DNA of 34,432 bases from Limnohabitans sp. (GCA_024642215.1 JAHEBO010000060.1:1-34432); one strand, 5' to 3'. Counted from the stretch's first letter, positions 16,793 to 24,709 are shown. The notes: generated from the letters alone by a model not told the origin. Numbers and translations: made by a program.

Positions 16793-17986
16793 ATGATTCG
16801 CCCTCATCTCCGACTCGCCTCTGTTGAAACCCCCATCATCCCCACCATTGCGGCCTTGGTCAGAAACAACCCGGGCACCATTTCCCTGGGGCAAGGCGTG
16901 GTCAATTATGGTCCGCCCGCCGAAGCCATTGCCGCACTACCCAGCATGATGGGTGATGGCAGCCTACACAAATACTTAGGTGTCAGTGGCCACCCCGGTT
17001 TGGTCGAAGCCATCCAAGCCAAGTTGGCACAAGAAAACCAAGTCCAATTGGGCACAGATGCCATGCTGATGGTCACAGCTGGCAGCAACATGGCCTTCTT
17101 GAATTCGGTCTTGGCTGTGGCCGACCCCGGTGACGAATTCATCTTGCCGATGCCGTTTTATTTCAACCAAGAAATGGCCATTCGCATGTGTGGCTGTGTG
17201 CCTGTGCCTGTGCCCACGCATGCCGATTTCAGTCTCAATGTTGAAGCCATGGCTGCGGCCATCACACCCCGCACACGCGCCATCGTGACAGTGTCACCCA
17301 ACAACCCAACGGGTGCTGTTTATTCAGAAGCCTCTTTGCGCGCCATCAACGCGTTGTGCGCTCAGCACGGTCTCTATCACTTCAGTGATGAGGCTTATGA
17401 GTACTTCACCTATGAAGGTGTGAAGCACTTCTCGCCTGCCAGCATTCCAGGTGCGATGAAGCACACCTTGTCTTTTTACTCCATGTCTAAAAACTACGGC
17501 ATGGCCAGCTGGCGTGTGGGCTACGTGGTGTTTCCATCAGACCTGTTCGATGCCATGAACAAAGTGCAAGACACCAATCTCATTTGTGCACCTATGCCCT
17601 CTCAATTGCTGGCATTGCAAGCGTTGCAAAATGGCAAACCTTGGGTCCAGCCCAAAGTGGAAGCCCTGAGCCAAGTGCGTCAAACAGTTTACAAAGCCCT
17701 CGAAGGTTTAGGTAACTTGGTGCAGTTTCCCAAAACGCAAGGTGCTTTTTATGTGTTGATGAAAATGCCCGGTTTAGCGCAAGGCACTGAACCCATTGCG
17801 TTTAATCGCGCCATGACAGAGAAGTTCAAAGTGGCGTCCATTCCAGGATTCGCGTTTGGTCTCACGCAAGTGCATGAAGCCAACTATCAGCGATTGTCAT
17901 ACGGCGCTTTGGACGCTGCCAGTGTCGCGGAAGGTGTGCAGCGGTATGTTGCAGCTGTGCAAGATTGGTATGGCACACGCAAATAG
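16793..17986 (+). CDS. PLP-dependent class I/II aminotransferase
   Basis: Cytosolic fold-type I aminotransferase, 397 residues. Key features are an N-terminal ISLGQGVVNYGPP, AGSNMAF at the phosphate-binding turn (about residues 96-102), VSPNNPTGAVY (NPTG 171-174, which contacts PLP and substrate), FSDEAYEYF (D199, which pairs with the pyridine nitrogen) and SMSKNYGMASWRVGY with Schiff-base Lys K233. It belongs to the broad aspartate/aromatic/2-oxo-acid group (COG0436); the amino acid donor is not predictable. It stands just before iclR, 63 bases away, in a locus with a deformylase-like enzyme, so a role in catabolising an amino acid released by that enzyme is reasonable but unproven. Confidence 0.91.
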   Translation: MIRPHLRLASVETPIIPTIAALVRNNPGTISLGQGVVNYGPPAEAIAALPSMMGDGSLHKYLGVSGHPGLVEAIQAKLAQENQVQLGTDAMLMVTAGSNMAFLNSVLAVADPGDEFILPMPFYFNQEMAIRMCGCVPVPVPTHADFSLNVEAMAAAITPRTRAIVTVSPNNPTGAVYSEASLRAINALCAQHGLYHFSDEAYEYFTYEGVKHFSPASIPGAMKHTLSFYSMSKNYGMASWRVGYVVFPSDLFDAMNKVQDTNLICAPMPSQLLALQALQNGKPWVQPKVEALSQVRQTVYKALEGLGNLVQFPKTQGAFYVLMKMPGLAQGTEPIAFNRAMTEKFKVASIPGFAFGLTQVHEANYQRLSYGALDAASVAEGVQRYVAAVQDWYGTRK

Positions 17987-18002
17987 TTTCATGAAATTGA
18001 AC
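17986..18002 (+). promoter_or_regulatory. Candidate IclR-type operator upstream of iclR
   Basis: GTTTCA is followed by TGAAA and TTGAAC, giving the 17-base layout GTTTCA-N5-TTGAAC. Inside it TTTCATGAAA (17987-17996) is a perfect 10-base palindrome. It begins at the last base of the aminotransferase stop codon and is centred about 56 bases before the predicted iclR transcript start, a position that suits autoregulation. The left half-site equals that in the porin operators. Confidence 0.4.
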
Positions 18003-18037
18003 GAGCATTGAAGTCACTGAGAAGACCTCTCAACACT

Positions 18038-18043
18038 TATGAT
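18038..18043 (+). promoter_or_regulatory. Putative iclR -10 box, leaderless
   Basis: TATGAT is followed by TGCGCC and the ATG at 18050, the same six bases as at dedA. There is no Shine-Dalgarno and no good -35 box. Confidence 0.45.
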
Positions 18044-18049
18044 TGCGCC

Positions 18050-18805
18050 ATGACCGACTACACCATCTCTGCTGTTGATGAAGCCATGGCGCTATTGCTC
18101 ATCGTTGCGCAAAGGCCTGGATTGGGTGTTACAGAGCTAGCCAAGTTGTCCGGCAACACCAAAGCGCGCGCCTTCCGTATTTTGTTCACCCTGGAACAGC
18201 GCAACTTTGTAGTTCGAAAAAATCCGGGGCCTTGTTATTTTCTTGACATTCAATCGCTGTACATCGGCGTGGCGGCCCAAGAACAAATTGCACTGGTCCG
18301 CACTGCGCGTCAATACCTGTTGGCTCTAGGCCGTGAATGCAATGAAAATGTGCAACTGCGCGTCAGAGATGGTTTGGAATGTGTTTGCATCGACCATTGG
18401 CAAAGCACACGGACCACCAAAACACAAAGTGGCGCGGGCAGTCGCCGTAAGTTACATGCAGGGGCATCATGCAAATTGCTGCTGGCTTATGCCCCACCCG
18501 AGGTGAAGCACGCCTTGCTCAACTCCGAACTACAGCGCTACAGCAAGAACACCATCACGCAACGCAGCAAAATGACTCAGGAGCTGAGCAAGATCCTCAG
18601 CGAAGGTCATGCCATTTCCGACGGTGAAATCACGCCCGATGTACTGGCCATTGCGGTGCCTATTTTCGATGCACAAAACGAAGTGGTGGCCGCACTCAGC
18701 TTGGCTGGCCCCAAGCTTCGATTTGACGAGCAGCATGGTCAATACTTGGAAAGACTGCAGCACTATGCGGCACTGATTTCCAGCGCACTGAAAAATTCCG
18801 CCTAA
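18050..18805 (+). CDS. IclR-family transcriptional regulator
   Basis: DNA-binding regulator of 251 residues with the two-domain IclR layout. A winged helix-turn-helix covers about residues 4-65 (VTELAKLSGNTKARAFRILFTLEQRNFV), and the effector-binding domain runs from about 80 to the end with LHAGASCKLLLAYAP, ISDGEITPDVLAIAVPIFDAQNEVVAALSLAGP. IclR proteins bind a small metabolite and control nearby catabolic genes. The next gene downstream is a porin, then a deformylase-like enzyme and a Bug receptor, so these are the likely targets. An upstream in-frame TTG (18008) is less likely as the start because the ATG sits six bases after a TATGAT box. Confidence 0.9.
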   Translation: MTDYTISAVDEAMALLLIVAQRPGLGVTELAKLSGNTKARAFRILFTLEQRNFVVRKNPGPCYFLDIQSLYIGVAAQEQIALVRTARQYLLALGRECNENVQLRVRDGLECVCIDHWQSTRTTKTQSGAGSRRKLHAGASCKLLLAYAPPEVKHALLNSELQRYSKNTITQRSKMTQELSKILSEGHAISDGEITPDVLAIAVPIFDAQNEVVAALSLAGPKLRFDEQHGQYLERLQHYAALISSALKNSA

Positions 18806-18906
18806 GCGGCGATCCATCCTTTTCTACCCCATCCCCAACATCTCGGTCTTCTAGCCAGGCACGGACCTGTCCGCTTAAAACGCGCAGGAGTCAGCCATTG
18901 GCAATT

Positions 18907-18929
18907 GTTTCACTCTTTGAAACATTTCA
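18907..18929 (+). promoter_or_regulatory. Candidate operator 1: GTTTCA-N5-TGAAAC plus a third half-site
   Basis: GTTTCA (18907-18912), five bases, TGAAAC (18918-18923): the arms are a perfect 6-base inverted repeat. ATTTCA (18924-18929) follows directly, so TGAAA-CA-TTTCA forms a second overlapping dyad. GAAA/TTTC dyads are typical of operators bound by the IclR family. The centre lies about 60 bases before the likely porin transcript start. Confidence 0.5.
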
Positions 18930-19010
18930 TAAAAACAACATTCGATTTGAATTAGGATTTTTTATAAGGTAAATTACCCATTAACTCAATGAAATTAAAA
19001 TCAATTCATT

Positions 19011-19027
19011 GTTTTATCTGTTGAAAC
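19011..19027 (+). promoter_or_regulatory. Candidate operator 2: GTTTTA-N5-TGAAAC
   Basis: Same layout as operator 1 with one change in the left arm; 12 of 17 positions match. The two centres are 104 bases apart, close to ten helical turns, which would suit looping between sites on either side of the porin promoter. It ends 16 bases before the porin ATG. Confidence 0.45.
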
Positions 19028-19043
19028 AACCAAAGGAAACCCA

Positions 19044-20141
19044 ATGCACTTCCAGCACCCACGCGCATTCAAATCCGCCATTTGCGCCGCAATCGCCCTG
19101 TTGACCTTCACGGGTTCCGCCATGGCCGACGAAGACGAAGCACCTGCCACCGGCAACGCCTTGCAAATTTACGGTCGCATTGACGTCAGTCTTGACAAAA
19201 CACAAGCGCAAGTGAATTCAAATGCCAGTTACGGCAAACCCGGTGCAAGCGTGCAAAAGTTAACCGACAACACTTCACGCCTTGGCTTTCGAGGAACGGA
19301 GTCTCTCGGCGCTGGCAATTCAGCCGTTTATGGCTTGGAGATGGGTATCAATGCAGATGACGGCTCTTTGGTCACGCCCAACTTCCGATACGCCTATGTA
19401 GGACTGCAAGGTCAATGGGGCACCTTCAACATGGGCCGGACAGACTCTAGCGCGCCAACGGGCTCACCCCTGTACTCTCAATTGGCGCAAAACCTGCGCT
19501 GGATCATTCACGATGCTGGCTCCAACGCCATTGGCACACGTATCTTGAACGGCAACAACCGCGTTTCCAATGCCTTTACTTACAAGTCACCCAACGTCGG
19601 CGCCTTTAACTTTGCAGGTCGTGTCAACTTCGCAGGTCCTGAAGTGCCCTCCACCACCAATGCCAATTTGAAAGGCGAAGCCGATATCAAGCAGTACCAA
19701 CTGGCGGCCAACTACGCAGATGGCAAACTCAGTGGCGGCATGGGCTACGCATGGGATGCCAAAACAGGTGGCTTGCAAGTCAATGACTTCAAAAGCAAGG
19801 TGCAAGGCGTTGTGTCTTACAACTTGGGATTCATGCGTCCTTACTTTGCCATGGGCAATGAAAAGTTCAACGGCACAGCCACCACCCGTGATACGGTGGA
19901 GTTCAAAATTTTGGGCGCAACCGCTTCCGTGGGCTCGCAAGGCCGTGTCACCTTCAACGTCATGGATCGCAGCATTCAAACCGACAAGAACGGTACGCTC
20001 AAAAAAGCCCAGGGTGAGTACAGCTACTTCCTGAGCAAACGCAGCACTGTGTATGTCTTCAAAGACAAAGATGTCAGCAACACGAACAAAGCCAATAGCA
20101 CTGCCAACAGCTATGGCTTTGGTGTCATGCATCAGTTCTAA
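19044..20141 (+). CDS. Gram-negative porin (Omp32-like)
   Basis: Outer-membrane general porin of the betaproteobacterial type, 365 residues. A signal peptide (about residues 1-28) ends in GSAMA before DEDEAP. The mature part begins with LQIYGRIDVSLDKT and continues with alternating strand patterns such as SRLGFRGTESLGAGNSAVYGLEMGI and FRYAYVGLQGQWGTFNMGRTDS, which are diagnostic. It ends in GFGVMHQF, with the terminal Phe needed for outer-membrane assembly. Trimeric porins of this family prefer anions, but selectivity cannot be read here. A strong Shine-Dalgarno precedes it. The AT-rich control region with paired operators suggests it is regulated, probably by the adjacent IclR protein. Confidence 0.94.
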   Translation: MHFQHPRAFKSAICAAIALLTFTGSAMADEDEAPATGNALQIYGRIDVSLDKTQAQVNSNASYGKPGASVQKLTDNTSRLGFRGTESLGAGNSAVYGLEMGINADDGSLVTPNFRYAYVGLQGQWGTFNMGRTDSSAPTGSPLYSQLAQNLRWIIHDAGSNAIGTRILNGNNRVSNAFTYKSPNVGAFNFAGRVNFAGPEVPSTTNANLKGEADIKQYQLAANYADGKLSGGMGYAWDAKTGGLQVNDFKSKVQGVVSYNLGFMRPYFAMGNEKFNGTATTRDTVEFKILGATASVGSQGRVTFNVMDRSIQTDKNGTLKKAQGEYSYFLSKRSTVYVFKDKDVSNTNKANSTANSYGFGVMHQF

Positions 20142-20159
20142 ACTTCCCTCTGCCGCCCC

Positions 20160-21026
20160 ATGCTGACCAAAGTGCATTCATCACCGCCAAACTTCTACGT
20201 GCGCGCACCCGATGCGGGTACCGCCAAGTTCCCCGTGGTGGTTGACTCCCCCCACAGCTGGGGCGCATGGCCTGACGATGTTCAAACCATTGCCAGTGCA
20301 GAAGATTTGGCCACCAGCTGGGATGCTTTTGTTGATGAACTGTGGCTCACTGCTGTTCAATTCAAAGCGCCCTTGCTGGCTGCCAAATTTCACCGCGCTT
20401 ACCTCGACGCCAATCGCGCACGCGACGACATCGATCCTTCTTTGTTAGCAGAGACATGGCCCGAGCCACTCCGGCCGACCGACAAAACACAAAAAGGGTT
20501 TGGTCTCATTCGCAAACTGATACTGCCTGGCAAACCCATCTATGCAGCGCCCCTTTGCATCAGTGAGGTTCGACAGCGCATTGAAACCTGCTACGACCCC
20601 TACCACCAACAATTGGCACAACTGATAGACCGCACGCATCAACAATTTGGCCAATGCTTGCACCTCAATTGCCACTCGATGAAGTCCACTGGCAATGCCA
20701 TGAACGATGACAACGGCAAGCCAAGACCCGACATCGTCATCAGCGATCACGATGGGCTCACGTCTACTTCGGATGTGACGCAGTACGCGGCGCATATTTT
20801 CAGGTCGCTGGGTTACCAAGTGGGCATCAACAACCCCTACAAAGGCGCCGAGCTGATTCGCAAATATGCCAACCCAGCCAAAGGACGCTACAGCTTGCAA
20901 ATTGAACTCAACCGCGCTGTGTACATGCACGAAGAACGCTTTATCAAGAACGATTCTTTTTCCAAAGTTGCACAAGACCTCCAACGCTTCACCGAACAAA
21001 TGAGCCTGCATCTGCTTCAGTCTTAA
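20160..21026 (+). CDS. N-formylglutamate amidohydrolase family enzyme
   Basis: Metal-dependent hydrolase of the FGase family (PF05013), 288 residues. The reference enzyme HutG/HutF-pathway deformylase turns N-formyl-L-glutamate into glutamate and formate at the end of histidine breakdown. Conserved parts are VVVDSPHSWGAWP (H32), HRAYLDANRARDDIDPSLL (about 78-96), LHLNCHSMKS (H172) and a C-terminal LQIELNRAVYMHE. No other hut gene is present, so the natural substrate may be another N-formyl or N-acyl amino acid. It starts 18 bases after the porin stop and ends 23 bases before the Bug receptor gene, so the three are probably one operon. No clear Shine-Dalgarno is seen. Confidence 0.88.
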   Translation: MLTKVHSSPPNFYVRAPDAGTAKFPVVVDSPHSWGAWPDDVQTIASAEDLATSWDAFVDELWLTAVQFKAPLLAAKFHRAYLDANRARDDIDPSLLAETWPEPLRPTDKTQKGFGLIRKLILPGKPIYAAPLCISEVRQRIETCYDPYHQQLAQLIDRTHQQFGQCLHLNCHSMKSTGNAMNDDNGKPRPDIVISDHDGLTSTSDVTQYAAHIFRSLGYQVGINNPYKGAELIRKYANPAKGRYSLQIELNRAVYMHEERFIKNDSFSKVAQDLQRFTEQMSLHLLQS

Positions 21027-21049
21027 CGCACGCCACTTCACAGACCGTC

Positions 21050-22003
21050 ATGACACATTTCAAATCTTTTCTGGCCATTGCTGGCCTGACCTTTTTTTCC
21101 CTTGCCCACGCTGGCTATCCAGAAAAAACCGTCAAGATCATCATTCCATTTCCTGCAGGTGCAGCCGCCGACAACGCCATGCGCGTGGTGGGTAAAAAAC
21201 TCTCCGACATTTGGGGCCAACCTGTTGTGATTGAAAACAAACCAGGTGTTCCTGGCTTGCAAGCTGGCGCCTTCGCACAACCAGACGGCTACACATTGGT
21301 CATGGGTGCGGGTTCTAACTTTGTCACAGGTCCTCTGATCAACAGCAAATTACCCTACTCTGCGTCCAAAGATTTCTCGCCCGTTGGCCGAGTGCTCATC
21401 AATGTGCCCATCTTGACAGTACACCCTTCACTTCAAGTCAAAACCGTCAAAGACTTGATCGCCTATGCCAAGAAACAACCAGGTACATTGAATTACAGCT
21501 CGAGCGGCATTGGCAGCCCCAATCACTTGGCCATGGAAATGTTCCAAGGCATGTCCGACACCAAGTTGGTTCACATCCCCTACAAGGGCGCTTCTCCTTC
21601 TGTGAATGAAATGCTGGCAGGTCACGTAGAAGTTGGCATCAATGCTGTACCCAGTGTCATTCAACACATCAAAACGGGGAAGCTAATTCCATTGGCTGTG
21701 GCCAGTGCAAAGCGCGATCGCAATTTACCAGACGTACCCACTATTTCAGAAGCAGGTTTGACTGGTTTTGAATATGAGATTTGGTACGCCCTGTTTTTCC
21801 AATCCAAAGTTCCTGCCGAAATTACACAGAAGGTCAGCAAAGACTTGCAAAAGGCAGTTTTGGATCCTGAAGTGTCTAAGCAATTACAAATTCAAGGTGC
21901 AGAACCTGCGCCCCTTGGCCACACCGAACTGGCAGCCTTCATTGAGCGTGACATTGCTCGGTGGAAGGTCATCATCAAGGATCGAAATATCAAGGCGGAA
22001 TAG
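21050..22003 (+). CDS. Bug-family tripartite tricarboxylate transporter receptor (periplasmic)
   Basis: Second periplasmic Bug/TctC-type receptor in the window, 317 residues. A signal peptide ends after LAHA (about residue 21). Family stretches are YPEKTVKIIIPFPAGAAADN, GQPVVIENKPGVPG, PDGYTLVMG, LNYSSSGIGSPNHLAMEMF and HIPYKGASPSVNEMLAGHVEV. It differs clearly from the Bug protein at the left end, so it is not a recent duplicate. No membrane subunits accompany it. Its place behind the porin and the deformylase-like gene suggests that it captures that enzyme's substrate or product in the periplasm. It converges with the DUF1178 gene. Confidence 0.92.
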   Translation: MTHFKSFLAIAGLTFFSLAHAGYPEKTVKIIIPFPAGAAADNAMRVVGKKLSDIWGQPVVIENKPGVPGLQAGAFAQPDGYTLVMGAGSNFVTGPLINSKLPYSASKDFSPVGRVLINVPILTVHPSLQVKTVKDLIAYAKKQPGTLNYSSSGIGSPNHLAMEMFQGMSDTKLVHIPYKGASPSVNEMLAGHVEVGINAVPSVIQHIKTGKLIPLAVASAKRDRNLPDVPTISEAGLTGFEYEIWYALFFQSKVPAEITQKVSKDLQKAVLDPEVSKQLQIQGAEPAPLGHTELAAFIERDIARWKVIIKDRNIKAE

Positions 22004-22047
22004 GCTGCTATATGTGCAGTGGGCGATCAGATGCTCAAAATCAACGC

Positions 22048-22584
22048 CTACTGAAGCCCACCCTTCAGCGCATCAGGCACTGGCAGAGGCATGACCTCAA
22101 TGCCCTCTTCCAGCAAGTCTTTCGTTTCTTCGATCGAGGCTTGCCCTCGAATATTGCGCTCCTCAGATTCACCGTAGTGCATCTTGCGCGCTTCTTCAGC
22201 AAAATTTTGTCCAACATCTTCCGTGTTGGCAATGACGTGCTTGACCATCTTCATCCAAGCTTCTTGCACCATCTCTGCGGCTTCAGGATGAACTTGGGCC
22301 AGATTGGAAGCAAGCTCATTGAACGTGGGCTGCGACGGCACACTGGCTGCTGGTGCATCAGCACCAGGCACAAGCCCTTCTTCATGAGAGATTGGCTTGG
22401 CAGCACGTGACTCGGCCGCACCCAAATTCAAATGCGGCGCAGACGGCAGTTTGCGCACCTCGGTATTGGCACACAACGGACAAGCCACCATGCCTCTTTC
22501 GCGTTGCGATTGGTAATCTTCCTCTGAACCAAACCAGCCTTCAAAGGTGTGCATGCCAGCGCATTGAAGGTTCAAGACTTTCAT
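22048..22584 (-). CDS. DUF1178 family protein
   Basis: Protein of 178 residues from the DUF1178 family, common in alpha- and betaproteobacteria and without a known role. The N-terminus MKVLNLQCAGMHTFEGWFGSEEDYQSQRERGMVACPLCANTEVRKLPSAPHL is the conserved part. C8, H12 and the pair CPLC (about 35-38) look like a zinc-ribbon knuckle. The middle is a variable Ala/Pro-rich spacer, and the C-terminal half is conserved again (EAWMKMVKHVIANTEDVGQNFAEEARKMHYGESEERNIRGQAS). It is likely cytosolic. Its ATG overlaps the stop of the NUDIX gene as ATGA, so it is translated at the tail of the nuo transcript. CTGAAG-N6-CTTCAG in its last codons forms a small stem without a T-run. Confidence 0.88.
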   Translation of the reverse strand: MKVLNLQCAGMHTFEGWFGSEEDYQSQRERGMVACPLCANTEVRKLPSAPHLNLGAAESRAAKPISHEEGLVPGADAPAASVPSQPTFNELASNLAQVHPEAAEMVQEAWMKMVKHVIANTEDVGQNFAEEARKMHYGESEERNIRGQASIEETKDLLEEGIEVMPLPVPDALKGGLQ

Positions 22585-23177
22585 GCCGCATTCACCCAGT
22601 TGAGTTCATGTTGGCCCGACAGAAAATTTTGCAACCAGAACATGCCAGTCAATGTTTTGCCATCGGTGACTTCGCCCTTCAAGCAGGCTTGTTGCAAAGC
22701 TTCTGGCGTTTTCGTGATCACTTCCAAGAACTCACCAGGGTCGAGCTGACGCTGTCCTAGGCTGAGGTCTTTGGCAAACCAAATTTCAATGAACTCGGTG
22801 GAATAAGAAATGACGGGGTGCATCACACCGGCTCTTGCCCATTGCTTGGCACTGTAACCGGTCTCTTCAAACAGCTCACGTTGCGCGCACTGAAGAGTCG
22901 ATTCGTTCGGGTCCAATTTGCCCGCGGGAAACTCCAACATCACTTGCTGAACGGGGTATCTGAATTGCCGTTCCATCACCAACTGCAAGGGCTGGCCCGG
23001 CAGCTCTAGCAAAGGCACAATCATGACCGCGCCAGGATGAACCACATATTCACGCGTGGCCTGTGTGCCATCAGGCAAGGCCACGGTGTCGAGGAAGGCG
23101 TGGAGAAAAGAACCGCTGAAGAGCGCTTGGCCCTTCAGCTTGGTTTCAATCAGATGTGCATCCGACTGATCGGCCAT
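22581..23177 (-). CDS. NUDIX hydrolase, ADP-ribose pyrophosphatase-like
   Basis: Cytosolic pyrophosphatase of the NUDIX superfamily, 198 residues. The NUDIX box is complete: G-KLDPN-E-STLQCAQ-RELFEETGY (about residues 95-117) matches GX5EX7REUXEEXGU. The preceding REYVVHPGAVMIVPLL and QFRYPVQQVMLEFPAGKLD are typical of ADP-ribose/NADH-type NUDIX enzymes. The substrate is likely a nucleoside diphosphate sugar such as ADP-ribose. The ATG lies two bases after the nuoN stop and its own stop overlaps the DUF1178 start. A link between NAD(H) turnover and complex I expression is plausible but inferred. Confidence 0.91.
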   Translation of the reverse strand: MADQSDAHLIETKLKGQALFSGSFLHAFLDTVALPDGTQATREYVVHPGAVMIVPLLELPGQPLQLVMERQFRYPVQQVMLEFPAGKLDPNESTLQCAQRELFEETGYSAKQWARAGVMHPVISYSTEFIEIWFAKDLSLGQRQLDPGEFLEVITKTPEALQQACLKGEVTDGKTLTGMFWLQNFLSGQHELNWVNAA

Positions 23178-23179
23178 GC

Positions 23180-24667
23180 TCAGTTGGCCAGCATCTGGGC
23201 CACTGAGCGTGCGCACAGTGACATCAAAGCGCCCGGCACAATGCCCAAGACCAAGACGAGCAAACCGTTGATCGACAAGACCACGCGCACGTCGGCGTCT
23301 GCTGTGACGGTTGTTGCCGTAACCGCTTCATCAAAGTACATCACTTTGACAACGCGCAAATAGTAGAACGCGCCAATCAAGGACATGGCCACGGCAAACA
23401 CGGCCAGAGCGATGTCGGCGGTGTGGCCAGAAGCCACCAGTGCTTGCAACACAGACAGCTTGGCATAGAAGCCCACCATCGGAGGAATGCCAGCCAAGGA
23501 GAACATGCAGATGGCCATCACGCCTGCGTACAAGGGGCTGCGGTTGTTGAGTCCCGCCAAGTCGGTGATCTCTTCACTTTCAAAGCCTTGACGGGCCAAC
23601 AGCAAGATAACGCCAAACGAAGCCAAGGTGGTCAGCACATAACCAACCACATAGAACATGGCCGAGCTGTAGGCATTGGCACCCATGGCGGCATTGCCAC
23701 TGACCACACCCGACATCAAGCCGATGAGCACAAAGCCCATTTGCGCGATGGTGGAGTAAGCCAACATGCGTTTGAGGTTGGTTTGCGCAATGGCGGCCAA
23801 GTTACCGACCAACAATGAAGCAATGGCCAACAACGCCAACATTTGTTGCCAATCGATGGCCAAGGGCAGCAGGCCTTCAACCAACATGCGAATGGCAATG
23901 GCAAAGGCTGCCAACTTAGGCGCACCGGCAATCATGAGGGTTGCAGCTGTAGGCGCACCTTGGTAAACGTCAGGCACCCACATGTGGAATGGCACCACGC
24001 CCAATTTGAAGGCCAAACCAGCCACCACAAAGACCAAACCAAACACCAACACTTGATGCTTCACTTGACCACTGGCGATCACTTTGAACACAGTGGCCAG
24101 GTCCAAAGAACCTGTCGCGCCGTACAGCATGGACATGCCATACAACAAGAAACCGGAAGCCATGGCACCCAACACGAAGTACTTCATAGCGGCTTCTGTG
24201 GCTTGGGTGTTGTCGCGGCGCAAGGCCACCAGTGCGTAGCTAGAGAGTGTGAGCAGTTCAAGTCCCAAATACAAAACCAAGAAGTTTTGGCCGGAGATCA
24301 TGACGCTCATGCCCAGCAAGGCAAACACCGACAGGCTGAAAATCTCGCCACCGCGCAACATGTCACGATCGGCCGCATAAGGGCGCGCATAAACCAATGT
24401 CACCATGACGGCGATGGTGGCAAAGCACTTGAGCCAATGCCCCATGGGATCAGACACCACCAAACGACCAAAGCCGTAAAGTGTGTGCCCTGCATCCGCG
24501 TAAAAAGCGTTGAGCAATGCCACGCCGCCCAAGGACACCAAAGTTAAAACGTAGGTCACAGTGCGCTTAGGGCTTGTGACCAGCAGGTCTACCAGCGCAA
24601 TCACGCAGGCCATGACCAGCAATACGATCTCTGGATACACCGACGTCCAGCTGCTTGAGTCAATCAT
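23180..24667 (-). CDS. nuoN: NADH-quinone oxidoreductase subunit N
   Basis: Antiporter-like proton-pumping subunit of complex I, 495 residues, with about 14 hydrophobic helices. Conserved parts are [16 protein letters not shown] (about residues 135-150), [22 protein letters not shown] with the core Lys and His residues (about 222-243), and [20 protein letters not shown] (about 298-317). It lies at the membrane-arm position next to NuoK. It is preceded by 42 bases after nuoM, with only a weak purine-rich GAGAGA as ribosome site, and is followed almost at once by the NUDIX gene. Confidence 0.97.
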   Translation of the reverse strand: MIDSSSWTSVYPEIVLLVMACVIALVDLLVTSPKRTVTYVLTLVSLGGVALLNAFYADAGHTLYGFGRLVVSDPMGHWLKCFATIAVMVTLVYARPYAADRDMLRGGEIFSLSVFALLGMSVMISGQNFLVLYLGLELLTLSSYALVALRRDNTQATEAAMKYFVLGAMASGFLLYGMSMLYGATGSLDLATVFKVIASGQVKHQVLVFGLVFVVAGLAFKLGVVPFHMWVPDVYQGAPTAATLMIAGAPKLAAFAIAIRMLVEGLLPLAIDWQQMLALLAIASLLVGNLAAIAQTNLKRMLAYSTIAQMGFVLIGLMSGVVSGNAAMGANAYSSAMFYVVGYVLTTLASFGVILLLARQGFESEEITDLAGLNNRSPLYAGVMAICMFSLAGIPPMVGFYAKLSVLQALVASGHTADIALAVFAVAMSLIGAFYYLRVVKVMYFDEAVTATTVTADADVRVVLSINGLLVLVLGIVPGALMSLCARSVAQMLAN

Positions 24668-24709
24668 GTCAATTCTCTCTATCTTTAAGTTTCAGCGGCG
24701 CAATGGCGA

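Larger units (their letters stand above)
18806..19043 (+). promoter_or_regulatory. AT-rich regulatory region before the porin gene
   Basis: This 238-base gap is the largest in the window, and from about 18900 it is clearly richer in A and T than its surroundings. It holds two operator-like dyads (18907-18929 and 19011-19027), a weak promoter candidate with TATAAG at 18963-18968 (TTCGAT 16 bases upstream) and a good ribosome site AAAGGAAA about five bases before the porin ATG. TAAGCGG (18803-18809) and CCGCTTA (18871-18877) form a distant inverted pair of doubtful meaning. No open reading frame of interest is present. Confidence 0.6.

Noticed and set aside
18803..18877. TAAGCGG and CCGCTTA after iclR as a terminator or operator
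   Set aside because: The arms are about 60 bases apart with no supporting stem between them and no T-run; this is likely chance.
22051..22068. CTGAAG-N6-CTTCAG stem at the end of DUF1178 as the terminator of the nuo transcript
   Set aside because: The stem is short, sits before the stop codon, and lacks a clear T-run; termination probably lies elsewhere or is Rho-dependent.
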